This document shows positions 25,729 to 34,678 of a stretch of 64,000 nt of DNA, one piece after another (position 1 is the stretch's first letter; each line of letters opens with the position of its first letter). This DNA is from Planktothricoides raciborskii GIHE-MW2 (GTDB lineage: Bacteria > Cyanobacteriota > Cyanobacteriia > Cyanobacteriales > Laspinemataceae), in the NCBI RefSeq assembly GCF_040564635.1, contig NZ_CP159837.1, positions 747,001 through 811,000 of the forward strand, written 5' to 3'. The notes under the pieces were generated by a model. It saw nothing but the letters and a program-made list of their open reading frames with translations, was not told the origin of the DNA and did not search any database. Both the position numbers and the translations under genes were made by a program.

Positions 25729-25818
25729 GGGAAAATCGATCGCCTCCCTCAAATTATTCATTTCATACTTGCCTCTTAAGATTTTTTCCAATTTCCCCTG
25801 GATATGTTCGGCATCCCT
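25729..25818 (-). pseudogene. fragment of an AAA-ATPase gene like 33081-34451
   Basis: Read on the minus strand, the fragment gives RDAEHIQGKLEKILRGKYEM and then NNLREAIDFPD. The intact ATPase reads RDVEYIQGKVEKILKGKYEM and NDFGEVINLPD at 33574-33660. DNA similarity is also plain, and both ends diverge abruptly. It is the remnant of a second ATPase copy. Confidence 0.75.
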
Positions 25819-26136
25819 AGTTATATACTGAAGCATTAAAAGCCTATTTGCAGCGATATAACCGAAAGCGGATTTTAGCGAAAATAAACGTAGTTTACTC
25901 TCAAGAATATTCCGATTTAAATCCAGTAAAAAAAATATACAATTTATGTCTTTCCCACAGGACAGTTGGTAATGTAAGATCGGTTTATTATCAGAGATGA
26001 AAGAAACCGTGTTTCTGCGGATTTTTTTGTGTTTTACCGATAATTTTTCAAAAAAAACCAGTTTCTTGACTTGCCGCGATCGCTCTTTTTATTCTCGGAA
26101 AGCGATCGCTTAGATTAGATAATTTTAGGGAATGAT

Positions 26137-26192
26137 GACCGGAGGCAGAGCCTCCCGTGGGGCATTCCCAGGCAGAGCCTGGGAACGAGAAA
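26137..26192. repeat. double-palindrome element (GGAGGCAGAGCCTCC family)
   Basis: GGAGGCAGAGCCTCC followed by CCCAGGCAGAGCCTGGG and AACGAGAAA. It shares its left flank (TTAGATTAGATAATTTTA) with the copy at 32035-32120. Confidence 0.75.
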
Positions 26193-26301
26193 ATCCATAA
26201 TTGAAAGCGGTATTTATTGCCATTTTGTGGTGCGTTACGGCTGGCATAAAAGTTAATTGTTTATATCACAGTTATCTGCCAGCCTAACACACCCTACATT
26301 T
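26191..26301. repeat. direct repeat left of the orphan hicB
   Basis: This 111-base block contains GGCTGGCATAAAAGTTAATT with a closing palindromic arm CTGCCAGCC. It is nearly identical to 26586-26696. The two copies bracket the hicB gene. Confidence 0.8.
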
Positions 26302-26385
26302 CTTGGTTTCTCTAGCATAAGCTTTCTGGGTTAAAAATTAATAAATGAGATAAAATAATTAGCAGATAGCCATTAAAGATAAATT

Positions 26386-26586
26386 ATGAAGATTAAAGCA
26401 ATTATTTGGCAAGAAGATGATGTATGGTGTGCCTCAGTTCCAGCCCTTCCCGGTTGTCACACCTGGGCTGAGAGTTATGAACAGTTGTTGGAGATGCTTG
26501 AAGATGCTGTTCAGGGTTGGCTGGAAGTAGCCAGTGAACAACAGGAACTTACCCCAGAAAAACAGTTAATTGAGTTATCTTTATGA
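26386..26586 (+). CDS. HicB-family antitoxin, orphan
   Basis: The protein has 66 residues with ATG 26386. The HicB partial RNase-H-like fold is recognisable: MKIKAIIWQEDDVWCASVPALPGCHTWAESYEQLLEMLEDAVQGWLE. HicB proteins neutralise HicA mRNA interferases. No hicA is found on either side, and the stop codon lies at the very edge of a direct repeat. The partner may have been lost, or the protein may act elsewhere. Confidence 0.82.
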   Translation: MKIKAIIWQEDDVWCASVPALPGCHTWAESYEQLLEMLEDAVQGWLEVASEQQELTPEKQLIELSL

Positions 26587-26812
26587 AATCCATAATTGAA
26601 AGCGGTATTTATTGCCCTTTTGTGGTGCGTTACGGCTGGCATAAAAGTTAATTTTTTATGTCAAATTTATCTGCCAGCCTAACACACCCTACATTTTGCT
26701 ACATTTGTGCAGATTGTGGTGCGTTACGGCTGGCATAAAAGTTAATTGTTTATATCACAGTTATCTGCCAGCCTTTAGCGTAGCCATGCCGAAGGCTATA
26801 CACACCCTACAT
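26586..26812. repeat. GGCATAAAAG-family repeats right of the orphan hicB
   Basis: The first copy (26586-26696) repeats the left block. A second shorter copy follows (about 26716-26812) with a TAGCGTAGCCATGCCGAAGG insert near 26777. The family recurs at about 31218, 31306, 32155, 32249 and 34590. Confidence 0.8.
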
Positions 26813-27020
26813 TTTTATCTTTTGGATCTAACTAAAACGAATAGACTCATCTCAGAAATGATTTATAGACATAATTAAAATCTATATGTCAAAATATCAA
26901 AATGTGTTATAATGTCTTAGGATAAAAACATAAAATTCGATGAATTTACTGCCGGAATGCTCTTACTTATAATGTTGAGCGGTTACTTGATATCGATTGT
27001 TTGCCCAATTTCCCAGACTA

Positions 27021-28868
27021 ATGAAACCACTTAAAATTGCGATCGCCCTTTTCTTGCCGTTACTCCCGTTATTACCCTTAATCGGTTGTGCGGAGTCATT
27101 TTCCCCACAATCTACGGTAGCCGTTGAACAATCCATAGACAATCAAACAAAAGAAGAGGCATTTCAACAACGGAGTCTGGCAATTCGGGAAAAGTTAGCC
27201 GCCAGAGATTTAGAAGAACTTGATGCTTGGTGGCGAAGAATAAATTTGGGCGACCCTCATAAATATTTATTACCAGTAATTTTATCCCGGTTGAGTTTAC
27301 CAGAACAATACAAACATGAACCCATTTGGGAACTGCTGCTAAAGTTAGAAAAAGAACAACCGGATATTTATCATTTTCGCAGCGTTTACGATGTTCGCAT
27401 CTTTTTTCTATTTCAAGATATCATGCCCAATTCAGTCAAAGGATCTTATCGCAGTATGGTAGAAATGCCGCGTATTTTGGAATGGATGGAAGAAGGAACA
27501 GAAAACCATATGTTTATGCAGCGGCTATCTGGTTTAGCGCTAATGGATGGCAGCGGTTGGCCAAATTCTCGTCCAGGAGTTGCTGCGACCAATGAAGCTT
27601 GGTTGCGTTCGGAATTAAACAAATTTTTAACCATTGGTCAGGGAGAGTTTCATTCTTCTACTTATTACGGATATGCTATTGGTGGGCTACTGAATCTTTA
27701 CGATTTTGCCCAAACTCCCGAATTACGAGAATTGGCAAAAATTGGTTTAGATTGGTATGCAGCAAATATGGCAGTTCGTCTCAGTTGGGGCACTGCGGGA
27801 GGGGCAGAAAGTCGAGGATTCGATCGCGGAACTTGGAATGGTAGTGAATTAAGTGCAGTGGCTTGGATGTGGTGGGGAAATGACCTGAAACCTGTAGAAA
27901 AAATGGATGACAAAAAAGCGAGAGTAGCCCTATTCGCAGCATTAAGTGATTATCGTCCACCACAGGAATTAGCAGCTTTGGCAAAGAAAGAGGTGCCTTT
28001 GCCGTTTGAGTTAAAAGCCAGTCATCCTGGATATTACAGTTATCACGCAGATAATCAGTTTTGGGAAATATTTTATATCACCGATGATTATAGTTTAGGG
28101 ACTCTGCTAGTGCCTCATCGTTCCTATCAAGTGCAAGGGACAATCAATGCTCAATATGCAACCTATAAGCTAGTGATTCGCGATCGCCAAGGAGCAAATA
28201 ATGCGGTGGTCAGTTTGGGGGGAACTTATCACAGTCCAATGGCGGATGGAAGTTCCCCAGGCGACCAATTTTTGCAGGAAAAAGGCGCGGTCATTTATCA
28301 ATTACGGTTGAATGAGGAAGATATTGCCGCTGGAGTTCCCGCAGTTTCTCATTTAGTTTTACCCAGTCGCTATGGTGAACCGCAACAGTATAAAAATTGG
28401 TACATTTGGCAAGTTGAGCAAACTTGGTTAGCGGCGCGACCTTGGGGAGATAAAATCGAGTGGCGATCGCCGGTTTCTGAAAAAAATTCAGATTACCAGG
28501 TACTCGCAGCGAATGGTAATCAAACCGCTTGGATTACGGATGTGGTCAGTACCACTGATTACCCAGATTTAGATGCTTTAAAAAAAGCTTTGGATCATAC
28601 CGCAGTCAATGATACAGAATGGCAGAGTCAGGGTAAATTAACTTACAAAACCTTAGCGGGCGATCGCCTATCTTTAACCTACGTTCCTGATAGTGGAGTG
28701 GGTCTTGGTCGCATCAACGGCGAAGAAGTTAGACTCCAGAATTGGCCGGTGTTCTCCAGTCTTTATTTAAATCAAGACCTTTACAGTGGATTGTTAGAAC
28801 TTGATTATCCAGGGGGTCAATGGCGTTTAGAAATGAATTCTCCCAAGCCAAAATCCAACCAGAATTAA
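27021..28868 (+). CDS. large lipoprotein, possible (alpha/alpha) polysaccharide lyase-like enzyme
   Basis: The protein has 615 residues from ATG 27021. The signal MKPLKIAIALFLPLLPLLPLIGCAES ends in a lipobox with Cys, so it is lipid-anchored. Residues about 50-300 are helical and aromatic-rich (WELLLKLEKEQPD, LSGLALMDGSGWPN, FHSSTYYGYAIGGLLNLYDFA, AVAWMWWGND). Residues about 320-600 are beta-rich (YSYHADNQFWEIFYITDDYSLGTLL; GDRLSLTYVPDSG). A helical toroid followed by a beta-sandwich recalls heparinase/alginate lyase-type enzymes, but no motif proves it. Its stop lies ten bases from a convergent ABC gene. Confidence 0.65.
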   Translation: MKPLKIAIALFLPLLPLLPLIGCAESFSPQSTVAVEQSIDNQTKEEAFQQRSLAIREKLAARDLEELDAWWRRINLGDPHKYLLPVILSRLSLPEQYKHEPIWELLLKLEKEQPDIYHFRSVYDVRIFFLFQDIMPNSVKGSYRSMVEMPRILEWMEEGTENHMFMQRLSGLALMDGSGWPNSRPGVAATNEAWLRSELNKFLTIGQGEFHSSTYYGYAIGGLLNLYDFAQTPELRELAKIGLDWYAANMAVRLSWGTAGGAESRGFDRGTWNGSELSAVAWMWWGNDLKPVEKMDDKKARVALFAALSDYRPPQELAALAKKEVPLPFELKASHPGYYSYHADNQFWEIFYITDDYSLGTLLVPHRSYQVQGTINAQYATYKLVIRDRQGANNAVVSLGGTYHSPMADGSSPGDQFLQEKGAVIYQLRLNEEDIAAGVPAVSHLVLPSRYGEPQQYKNWYIWQVEQTWLAARPWGDKIEWRSPVSEKNSDYQVLAANGNQTAWITDVVSTTDYPDLDALKKALDHTAVNDTEWQSQGKLTYKTLAGDRLSLTYVPDSGVGLGRINGEEVRLQNWPVFSSLYLNQDLYSGLLELDYPGGQWRLEMNSPKPKSNQN

Positions 28869-28878
28869 CCCGTTGTCA

Positions 28879-30591
28879 TCAAGTAATCTTGGGCTGAACT
28901 GACTCGCTGACTCGCCAAGTTTCATCACCGATTACTTCTAAAACTTGGTGATGATATGGTAACAACGTTGGGCGATGTCCCACACTAATATAAGTGGTGG
29001 ATAGATTTTGCAAATGTTGGTAAAGACTTTGTTCGTTATTCACATCTAAAGCACTGGTTGCTTCATCTAACATTGCATATCGAGGTTGAGTAAGTAACAA
29101 ACGGGCAAAAGCAACGCGCTGTTGTTCTCCCATTGACAATACATGATCCCAATCTTCTATCGCATCTAAACCCCCAAATCTTTCTGCTAAGTCTGATAAA
29201 TTTACCTGTTCTAAAACTTGATATATTTTTTGCTCAGATATATTCAGATCGGTACGCGGATATAAGAGTTGATCTCGCAAAGAACCTAAAATCATATAAG
29301 GACGTTGGGGTAAAAAGAGAATCTCTTTTAATGGTGGTCGGTAAATTTGCCCCGTTCCCGAATTCCATAAACCAGCGATCGCTCTTAAAATTGAACTTTT
29401 ACCACAACCACTTACTCCTATAATTAAAAGTCCTTTTTTTGGTTCTACTCCAACAGATAAATCCTTGACTAAAGTTCGTTCACTATTAGGAGTTTGTAAA
29501 GTAAGATGCTGTAAACTTAAACGAGAATCTTCAACGCTATTAATGATCGAAGTTCCCTTTGGTGATACTGTTTTTGCTGATTCTAGGACTTTTTCAAAAC
29601 TTTCTAACCGTTCAATTCCCGCTGCAAAGCTGGTCAGGTACTCAAACATATTAATTAAGATTGTCAAAGAATAAAATATTCTCCCAAAAGCTGAACCAGT
29701 TTCTGATAAAACTCCCACCTCTGCTTCACCTGCCAAAATCATCGGACCCACAATTAAAGCTGGTACAACCCAGGTAATATAGCTATAGATATTTTTAAAT
29801 ATCTCTAAATTTCTTTCCCAGGTAATCACTCGGTTATAAATACTTAAAACCGGAGTAAATATTTGTTGAAGATGAGTATATTCTCTATGGTCTCCATCAT
29901 AAAAAGCAATAGATTCAGCATTTTCTCGCACTCTGACTAAACTAAATCGGAAATTCGCCTCTCGTTTGAGTTGTTCTTTTTTAATTGGAATCAAAATTTT
30001 GCCAAATCCTAGAGTGGTAATGAGAATACCTACTACAGAATATATGACCAAAATAAAAACAAAAAGCTTGGATTTTGACCACAACACAATTCCAAATGCC
30101 ATAACATCAAAAATTGCTTTCATCCATTGAGTGAACACATGGACTGAACGATGACAAAATGCTTGAATATCTTCAGCTATTCTTTGATCTGGGTTGTCAA
30201 TCTCTGAATCAAAAACCTTGATTTGATAAAAATTTTTATTCTGAAAATATTTTTCTAAATAATATTTGGTAAACCAATCACGAGAATATAATCGAATCTT
30301 ATCTTGTAAATAATTCCAAGTTGCTACAGTAATCGCTAATAAAATAGAAGCCAATAAATAAAAAAATACCGCTTGCCAGAACCGTTCTGGTTGTTGATTT
30401 GCTAAACCCGAAAAAAATTCGCCACGTTGTGTATTTTGATTCACCGCTATGGTGGACTCCAGACTAACTAAAGCCAGCAGCAATATTAATAAACCAATGG
30501 CTCGCCATTTTTCTTTGGACTCCCACCAATATAGTTTACCAACAGCCCAGAAACTCTGAAAAATTTTAAAATTAATTTTTAGACTACTCAT
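28879..30591 (-). CDS. ABC transporter, fused membrane and ATPase domains (SbmA/ABCD type)
   Basis: The protein has 570 residues. The N-terminal half has several membrane spans and the conserved DNPDQRIAEDI motif of the ABC_membrane_2 group (SbmA/BacA, peroxisomal ABCD). The ATPase domain has Walker A GVSGCGKSS (near residue 391), Q-loop LPQRPY, signature LSMGEQQRVAFAR, Walker B YAMLDEATSALD and switch VGHRPT. It acts as a homodimer in a membrane. Relatives move peptides, cobalamin or long-chain acyl substrates; the cargo here is unknown. Confidence 0.9.
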   Translation of the reverse strand: MSSLKINFKIFQSFWAVGKLYWWESKEKWRAIGLLILLLALVSLESTIAVNQNTQRGEFFSGLANQQPERFWQAVFFYLLASILLAITVATWNYLQDKIRLYSRDWFTKYYLEKYFQNKNFYQIKVFDSEIDNPDQRIAEDIQAFCHRSVHVFTQWMKAIFDVMAFGIVLWSKSKLFVFILVIYSVVGILITTLGFGKILIPIKKEQLKREANFRFSLVRVRENAESIAFYDGDHREYTHLQQIFTPVLSIYNRVITWERNLEIFKNIYSYITWVVPALIVGPMILAGEAEVGVLSETGSAFGRIFYSLTILINMFEYLTSFAAGIERLESFEKVLESAKTVSPKGTSIINSVEDSRLSLQHLTLQTPNSERTLVKDLSVGVEPKKGLLIIGVSGCGKSSILRAIAGLWNSGTGQIYRPPLKEILFLPQRPYMILGSLRDQLLYPRTDLNISEQKIYQVLEQVNLSDLAERFGGLDAIEDWDHVLSMGEQQRVAFARLLLTQPRYAMLDEATSALDVNNEQSLYQHLQNLSTTYISVGHRPTLLPYHHQVLEVIGDETWRVSESVQPKIT

Positions 30592-31479
30592 AATTTTTAT
30601 GAATCATTGTGGTTTACTTCAACAGATGCGATCGCTAATTTTGTTTTAAAATTGAGTCTTTTTCATTGTCCAAGTAGATTATTTTACCTTGATTGGTGAG
30701 TTGGCTTAATTTTTGTTGCCAGATTAATGTGACATTTTACAAATTTTCTATTGCAATCTGAATTTTTACTCAGAATAAATTTTGGATCTACTATGCCATT
30801 GATATCCCCATCACTGGCTGGAAATTTGCTAATGGTTGCTAAATTCTGATTCTAGAGATTTGGCGTATTAGCTAATCACCAAAACGAGCGATCGCTTATT
30901 TTTTACCTACCAATAAAACTGTCGGTAAACATTTTTTTGCCAGGAATAATTTTTTTATTTGCGATTTCTGCATTTTTAAAATGTAATACCAATAAACAAA
31001 AAAATGCGTCTATTTCGATGGTAGGGGTGCAATGCTTGCGCCCCTAAACTCCCGCTCCTCCGCTTTACTCTGGGGGCTAAAGCCACAATAGAGCAGAATT
31101 ACCCCCGCCTCGTAACGAGAAACGACTAATAGTTATGATTATTATAAAAGCTTTTGTAGTTATTTTCAACTATTGGTGATTTCGTCGGGAAAAATCTGTT
31201 ATACCGTTTCCTGCTTGTGGTGCGTCTAGGCTGGCATAAAAGTTAATTGTTTATGTCAAAGTTTCCGCGAACACACCCTACACCCTACACCCTACACCCT
31301 CCGCATGGTGCGTCTAGGCTGGCATAAAAGTTAATTGTTTATGTCAAAGTTTCCGCGAACACACCCTACATTTCTAATTTTCCCTTTGATAATTTTTTTA
31401 GGACTCAAAATCCCCCAAGATGAAAGCACAGGTTAAACTAATAAAAGATTTCAATGCTTACGGTGAATGGCCAAGACTT
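30592..31479. other. spacer with dispersed repeats
   Basis: No gene is supported. A GGGTGCAATGCTTGCGCCCC palindrome lies near 31024-31047; it is the same type as the one inside the CHAT gene. GGCATAAAAG-family elements and CCTACAC tandem repeats occupy 31218-31375. Confidence 0.5.
31271..31375. repeat. repeat block left of hicBA
   Basis: CCTACAC tandem units, then CCGCATGGTGCGTC and a GGCATAAAAG element. The first about 65 bases are nearly identical to 32121-32186 and to 34556-34620. Confidence 0.75.
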
Positions 31480-31674
31480 ATGAAGTTTAATGTAATAGTA
31501 GACCGAGATGAAGATGGGGTTTGGATTGTAGAATGTCCGAGCATTCCCGGTTGTGTCAGCCAAGGTGAAACTAGAGAAAAAGCTTTGGAAAATATTAAAG
31601 ATGCGATCGCGCTTTGTTTGCAAGTTCGTTCCGAACATGGGCTACCGCTTACGGTGGAAACACATTTCTGTTGA
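31480..31674 (+). CDS. hicB: HicB-family antitoxin
   Basis: The protein has 64 residues from ATG 31480 (MKFNVIVDRDEDGVW), the usual HicB opening; ATG 31420 is an in-frame alternative that adds 20 atypical residues. The family pattern ECPSIPGCVSQGETREKALENIKDAI is clear. hicA follows after 15 bases. HicB binds HicA and usually represses the operon. Confidence 0.85.
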   Translation: MKFNVIVDRDEDGVWIVECPSIPGCVSQGETREKALENIKDAIALCLQVRSEHGLPLTVETHFC

Positions 31675-31689
31675 GGTGGTGGCATAATC

Positions 31690-31917
31690 ATGTCTTCTAA
31701 CCTTCCGGTTCTGAGCGGACGAGAAGTAGTCCGTGTGTTTGAAGCTGTTGGCTGGCAAGTTGCGCGTCAGAGTGGGAGTCACATCATTATGGTTAAAGAA
31801 GGTGAACAAGCGACACTTTCAATTCCCGATCATCGAGAAGTAGCAAAAGGCACTTTACGCAGTTTGATTCGTGCTGCTGGACTGACTGTAGAAGAGTTTG
31901 TTTCCGCTATGGAATAA
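31690..31917 (+). CDS. hicA: HicA-family mRNA interferase toxin
   Basis: The protein has 75 residues with a double-stranded-RNA-binding-like fold. LSGREVVRVFEAVGWQVARQSGSHIIM carries the catalytic His in GSH. TLSIPDHREVAKGTLRSLIRAAGLTVEEF completes the family signature. It cuts mRNA when free of HicB. Here the antitoxin comes first, the reverse of the E. coli order but common in cyanobacteria. Confidence 0.9.
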   Translation: MSSNLPVLSGREVVRVFEAVGWQVARQSGSHIIMVKEGEQATLSIPDHREVAKGTLRSLIRAAGLTVEEFVSAME

Positions 31918-32045
31918 GTGTTCCCAGCACTGTATCTTGATAACGGCGATATCCTCTCTCCTTGTTCCTCGATCAACCCGGTAGAAAAACCGGGTTTCTA
32001 TTCTATTGATTGCCTTGTTTTCACATAAAGCGATCGCTTAGATTA

Positions 32046-32330
32046 GATAATTTTAAGGAATGATGACCGGAGGCAGAGCCTCCCGTGGGACATTCCCAGG
32101 GCGAGCCTGGGAACGAGAAAACACACCCTACACCCTACACCCTACACCCTCCGCATGGTGCGTTACGGCTGGCATAAAAGTTAATTGTTGATGTCAAATT
32201 TATCTGCCAGCCTAACACACCCTACATTTTGCTACATTTGTGCAGATTGTGGTGCGTTACGGCTGGCATAAAAGTTAATTGTTTATGTCAAATTTATCTG
32301 CCAGCCTAACACACCCTACATTTTGCTACA
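32046..32330. repeat. repeat block between hicBA and the ATPase-nuclease pair
   Basis: Bases 32046-32235 join a GGAGGCAGAGCCTCC element, CCTACAC repeats and a GGCATAAAAG element. They match 34482-34670 in the same order. A further GGCATAAAAG copy runs from 32249 to 32330. Confidence 0.8.
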
Positions 32331-32426
32331 TTTTGCTCTGTTAAAATATTCTGTAGGGGTGATCGCGAATCACCCCTACTCCGGTCATGCAACGCCCTTA
32401 AATTTGGGTGAAAACCCGGTTTTTAG

Positions 32427-32490
32427 GCTATCTAGAAATTATCGCAATTCGCGATCGCCATCCTCATGGTTTCCAGCGCTTACACTTCTG
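32427..32490 (-). pseudogene. degenerate copy of the thrS 3' end
   Basis: On the minus strand this reads AEV, stop, ALETMRMAIANCDNF, stop. The real thrS end is AEVLEKMQTAIANRENL. The DNA also aligns over about 60 bases beginning at TAGGCTATCTA, at the same place relative to the preceding repeat family. It is therefore a decayed duplicate of bases about 34671-34735. Confidence 0.75.
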
Positions 32491-32505
32491 CCCGAAGGCT
32501 CAATT

Positions 32506-33084
32506 TTAAAATTCCTTAATATTCTTCTCTTCTAGTTTCACCCCATATTGCTGGGCAAATTTAACTTTTCTGTTCTTGCGAGATGAGGTGTCTCTGGGAT
32601 ATTTTTCCGAGCGGAAAACAATATAAGCTTCATAAGTAAAACCTAGGGTGATAAAATCCTGGGAATTTTCTTTAAACTTGGTCTGAAAAAAGTCGATAGT
32701 TGCTCCGAGTTGCTTCATCGCTTCTTCGGCCCGATCGCACCTGGTATTCTGATTATCTGATGTAACATTGAGCTTCAATTCGGCAAAGCAAAGAGTTTGA
32801 TTGTTGAAAACCATACAATCCGATCGCCTTCCTGCATCACTGTCACTATCGGGAAAAAAGCAGCTATCCAGGGCTAAAAAATGAATGGGTTTAGGTGCTT
32901 GAGAATTAATAATGATAAAACTGGGGAAAGATTCATCATTATGGGTGGGGACGATATACGATCGCCCTTGGGAATTTTCGCGGATGTGAAAGCGATCGCG
33001 GTCATCAATATCATAGCATTCCTCTATCGGGCGATCGGGAAAAATTTCTGCTAAAGCTGCCAAAAACTGCTGGTCAATACTCAA
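32506..33084 (-). CDS. PD-(D/E)XK-like nuclease partner of an AAA ATPase
   Basis: The protein has 192 residues. The start is TTG 33084, preceded by a perfect GAGGAGG eight bases away, and overlaps the ATPase stop as TTGA. An acidic core strand pattern is visible: Asp89 in RRSDCMVF and then E102-L-K104 in FAELKLN. This D-x12-E-x-K spacing fits PD-(D/E)XK nucleases. The Lys/Arg-rich tail (SRKNRKVKF) could touch nucleic acid. No named family is recognised. Translational coupling says it works with the ATPase. A defence or abortive-infection role is inference. Confidence 0.7.
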   Translation of the reverse strand: MSIDQQFLAALAEIFPDRPIEECYDIDDRDRFHIRENSQGRSYIVPTHNDESFPSFIIINSQAPKPIHFLALDSCFFPDSDSDAGRRSDCMVFNNQTLCFAELKLNVTSDNQNTRCDRAEEAMKQLGATIDFFQTKFKENSQDFITLGFTYEAYIVFRSEKYPRDTSSRKNRKVKFAQQYGVKLEEKNIKEF

Positions 33085-34451
33085 TTTTTCTGCCTCCTCA
33101 GAAATCGGTCATATAGGCGATCGAACTCATCTGCTAACTCATCAGATACTTCATCCAAAGAATTTTGATCGATTAAATTAGTTTCTGGATCGATAATCGA
33201 TTCACTCCTGCCATCTTTCAACCGATAAACCCCGGTTTGTGCTGGTCGGAGAAAAAATCCTTGATTCGGTTCCAGAGAGTCACCCTGTTCCTGTACCATC
33301 GAAGCAAACAATAAATTATTAATCACGCTGAGGATATAGGGACTATGAGTGGTTAAAAACACTTGACTTTGGGTTTTGTTGAGCAGCATCGTCATCATTT
33401 CGATTAAGTGCTTTTGGGCAGTCGGAAATAGATGCGCTTCTGGTTCTTCAACGACTCTAAAGGTATTTTCTCCATTCAGCAATATCAGAAAAATATCTTG
33501 CAGTATTCTAATTACTTCTTGTTGTCCTGATGAGGCATTATTCAGGTAAACATAACCCTGGCGATCGGGCAAATTGATCACCTCACCAAAATCATTCATT
33601 TCATACTTGCCTTTTAATATTTTTTCCACTTTACCCTGGATATATTCGACATCCCTCTCACTGAGGTGAGATTCTCTGGTTAAATAGTCTGTCGTCAAAA
33701 TGGCAAAAGTTTTTAACTCTTTAAAGCTGGCATTGATATAATTAACTCTTTCCAGAAACTTAATCATTAAATAAGTATCCTGGACAAATTTGTTGTTAAT
33801 CCTGTTCTCGTCAGTTAATCGTTGTAAGTTGCTGGTTAAACTCCCATAAAAAGTCTGTTGAAAAAAATCAGCATAAGTGACCGCCATATTTCGACCAGCC
33901 GGAATAAAAACTGGGGACAGATGACTGTTGAATGAATCAATGACAAGTTGAGATAATTTTTTCAGTGAATCCTGATAAGCTTTTTTTTCATGTCTGTTTT
34001 TTTGCCCCGATGATTGCTCTAATTCCTGAATAATAGCTAAGATTTCACCGGCAATTAATTTCTCGTAAAGCGGCGGTGATAATTGAGTTTGTAACTTATT
34101 AAAAGCATTATAACCTGTTTCTGGACAAAGAGTTATTTTATGATTTACTCTTGAATAATCATACTGAATTTTGAAATTACCTGAAAATTGGATTGAACCA
34201 AAAAACTGATAAAATTTACGACTAATTTCAGATCCTAAACTTGTTTCAAAGTTTTTCTGCCAGTCGAAACCAGTTCCTAGGCGATCGGAGATAAAATCAA
34301 AATACAGATCGCCTAGGGATTGAAAAAAATAGACCAGTTTAGCCAGAGTGCTTTTTCCCGTGGCTTGTTCTCCGATGAGAACTACCATGTCTCTGATTTC
34401 TAGTTCAGCATTTTGAATGCCTTTGAATTTTTCTACTACAATTTTTGGCAT
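33081..34451 (-). CDS. AAA ATPase of the OLD/RecF-like kind, upstream of a putative nuclease
   Basis: The protein has 456 residues. The N terminus MPKIVVEKFKGIQNAELEIRDMVVLIGEQATGKSTLAKLVYFF has the Walker A (GEQATGKST) at 27-35. A long helical insert follows. The C-terminal half has the ABC-like signature NNASSGQQEVIRILQ, Walker B VVEEPEAHLFPTAQ and the H-loop FLTTHSPYIL. This layout is shared by OLD, RecF and anti-phage ATPases such as PtuA and AriA. No Toprim domain is fused; the nuclease is the next gene. A relic of a second copy lies at 25729-25818. Confidence 0.85.
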   Translation of the reverse strand: MPKIVVEKFKGIQNAELEIRDMVVLIGEQATGKSTLAKLVYFFQSLGDLYFDFISDRLGTGFDWQKNFETSLGSEISRKFYQFFGSIQFSGNFKIQYDYSRVNHKITLCPETGYNAFNKLQTQLSPPLYEKLIAGEILAIIQELEQSSGQKNRHEKKAYQDSLKKLSQLVIDSFNSHLSPVFIPAGRNMAVTYADFFQQTFYGSLTSNLQRLTDENRINNKFVQDTYLMIKFLERVNYINASFKELKTFAILTTDYLTRESHLSERDVEYIQGKVEKILKGKYEMNDFGEVINLPDRQGYVYLNNASSGQQEVIRILQDIFLILLNGENTFRVVEEPEAHLFPTAQKHLIEMMTMLLNKTQSQVFLTTHSPYILSVINNLLFASMVQEQGDSLEPNQGFFLRPAQTGVYRLKDGRSESIIDPETNLIDQNSLDEVSDELADEFDRLYDRFLRRQKN

Positions 34452-34481
34452 TTTTTTATATATTTATATATTCAAAAATCA

Positions 34482-34670
34482 GATAATTTTAGGGAATGAT
34501 GACCGGAGGCAGAGCCTCCCGTGGGGCATTCCCAGGCAGAGCCTGGGAACGAGAAACACACCCTACACCCTACACCCTACACCCTCCGCATGGTGCGTCT
34601 AGGCTGGCATAAAAGTTAATTGTTTATATCACAGTTATCTGCCAGCCTAACACACCCTACATTTTGCTAC
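34482..34670. repeat. repeat block right of the ATPase-nuclease pair
   Basis: It matches 32046-32235 in sequence and order: GGAGGCAGAGCCTCC element, CCTACAC units, GGCATAAAAG element, closing ATTTTGCTAC. It ends nine bases before the thrS stop. Confidence 0.85.
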
Positions 34671-34678
34671 TAGGCTAT

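Larger units (their letters stand above)
25282..26136. other. gene-poor spacer with remnants
   Basis: No intact gene is seen in this stretch. It holds a 14-base tandem repeat (25498-25539), a gene fragment at 25729-25818 and plain AT-rich DNA elsewhere. Short minus-strand frames over the tandem repeat are not credible genes. Confidence 0.5.

Noticed and set aside
26696-26878. A 60-codon frame before the lipoprotein gene
   Set aside because: It is made of a dispersed GGCATAAAAG element.
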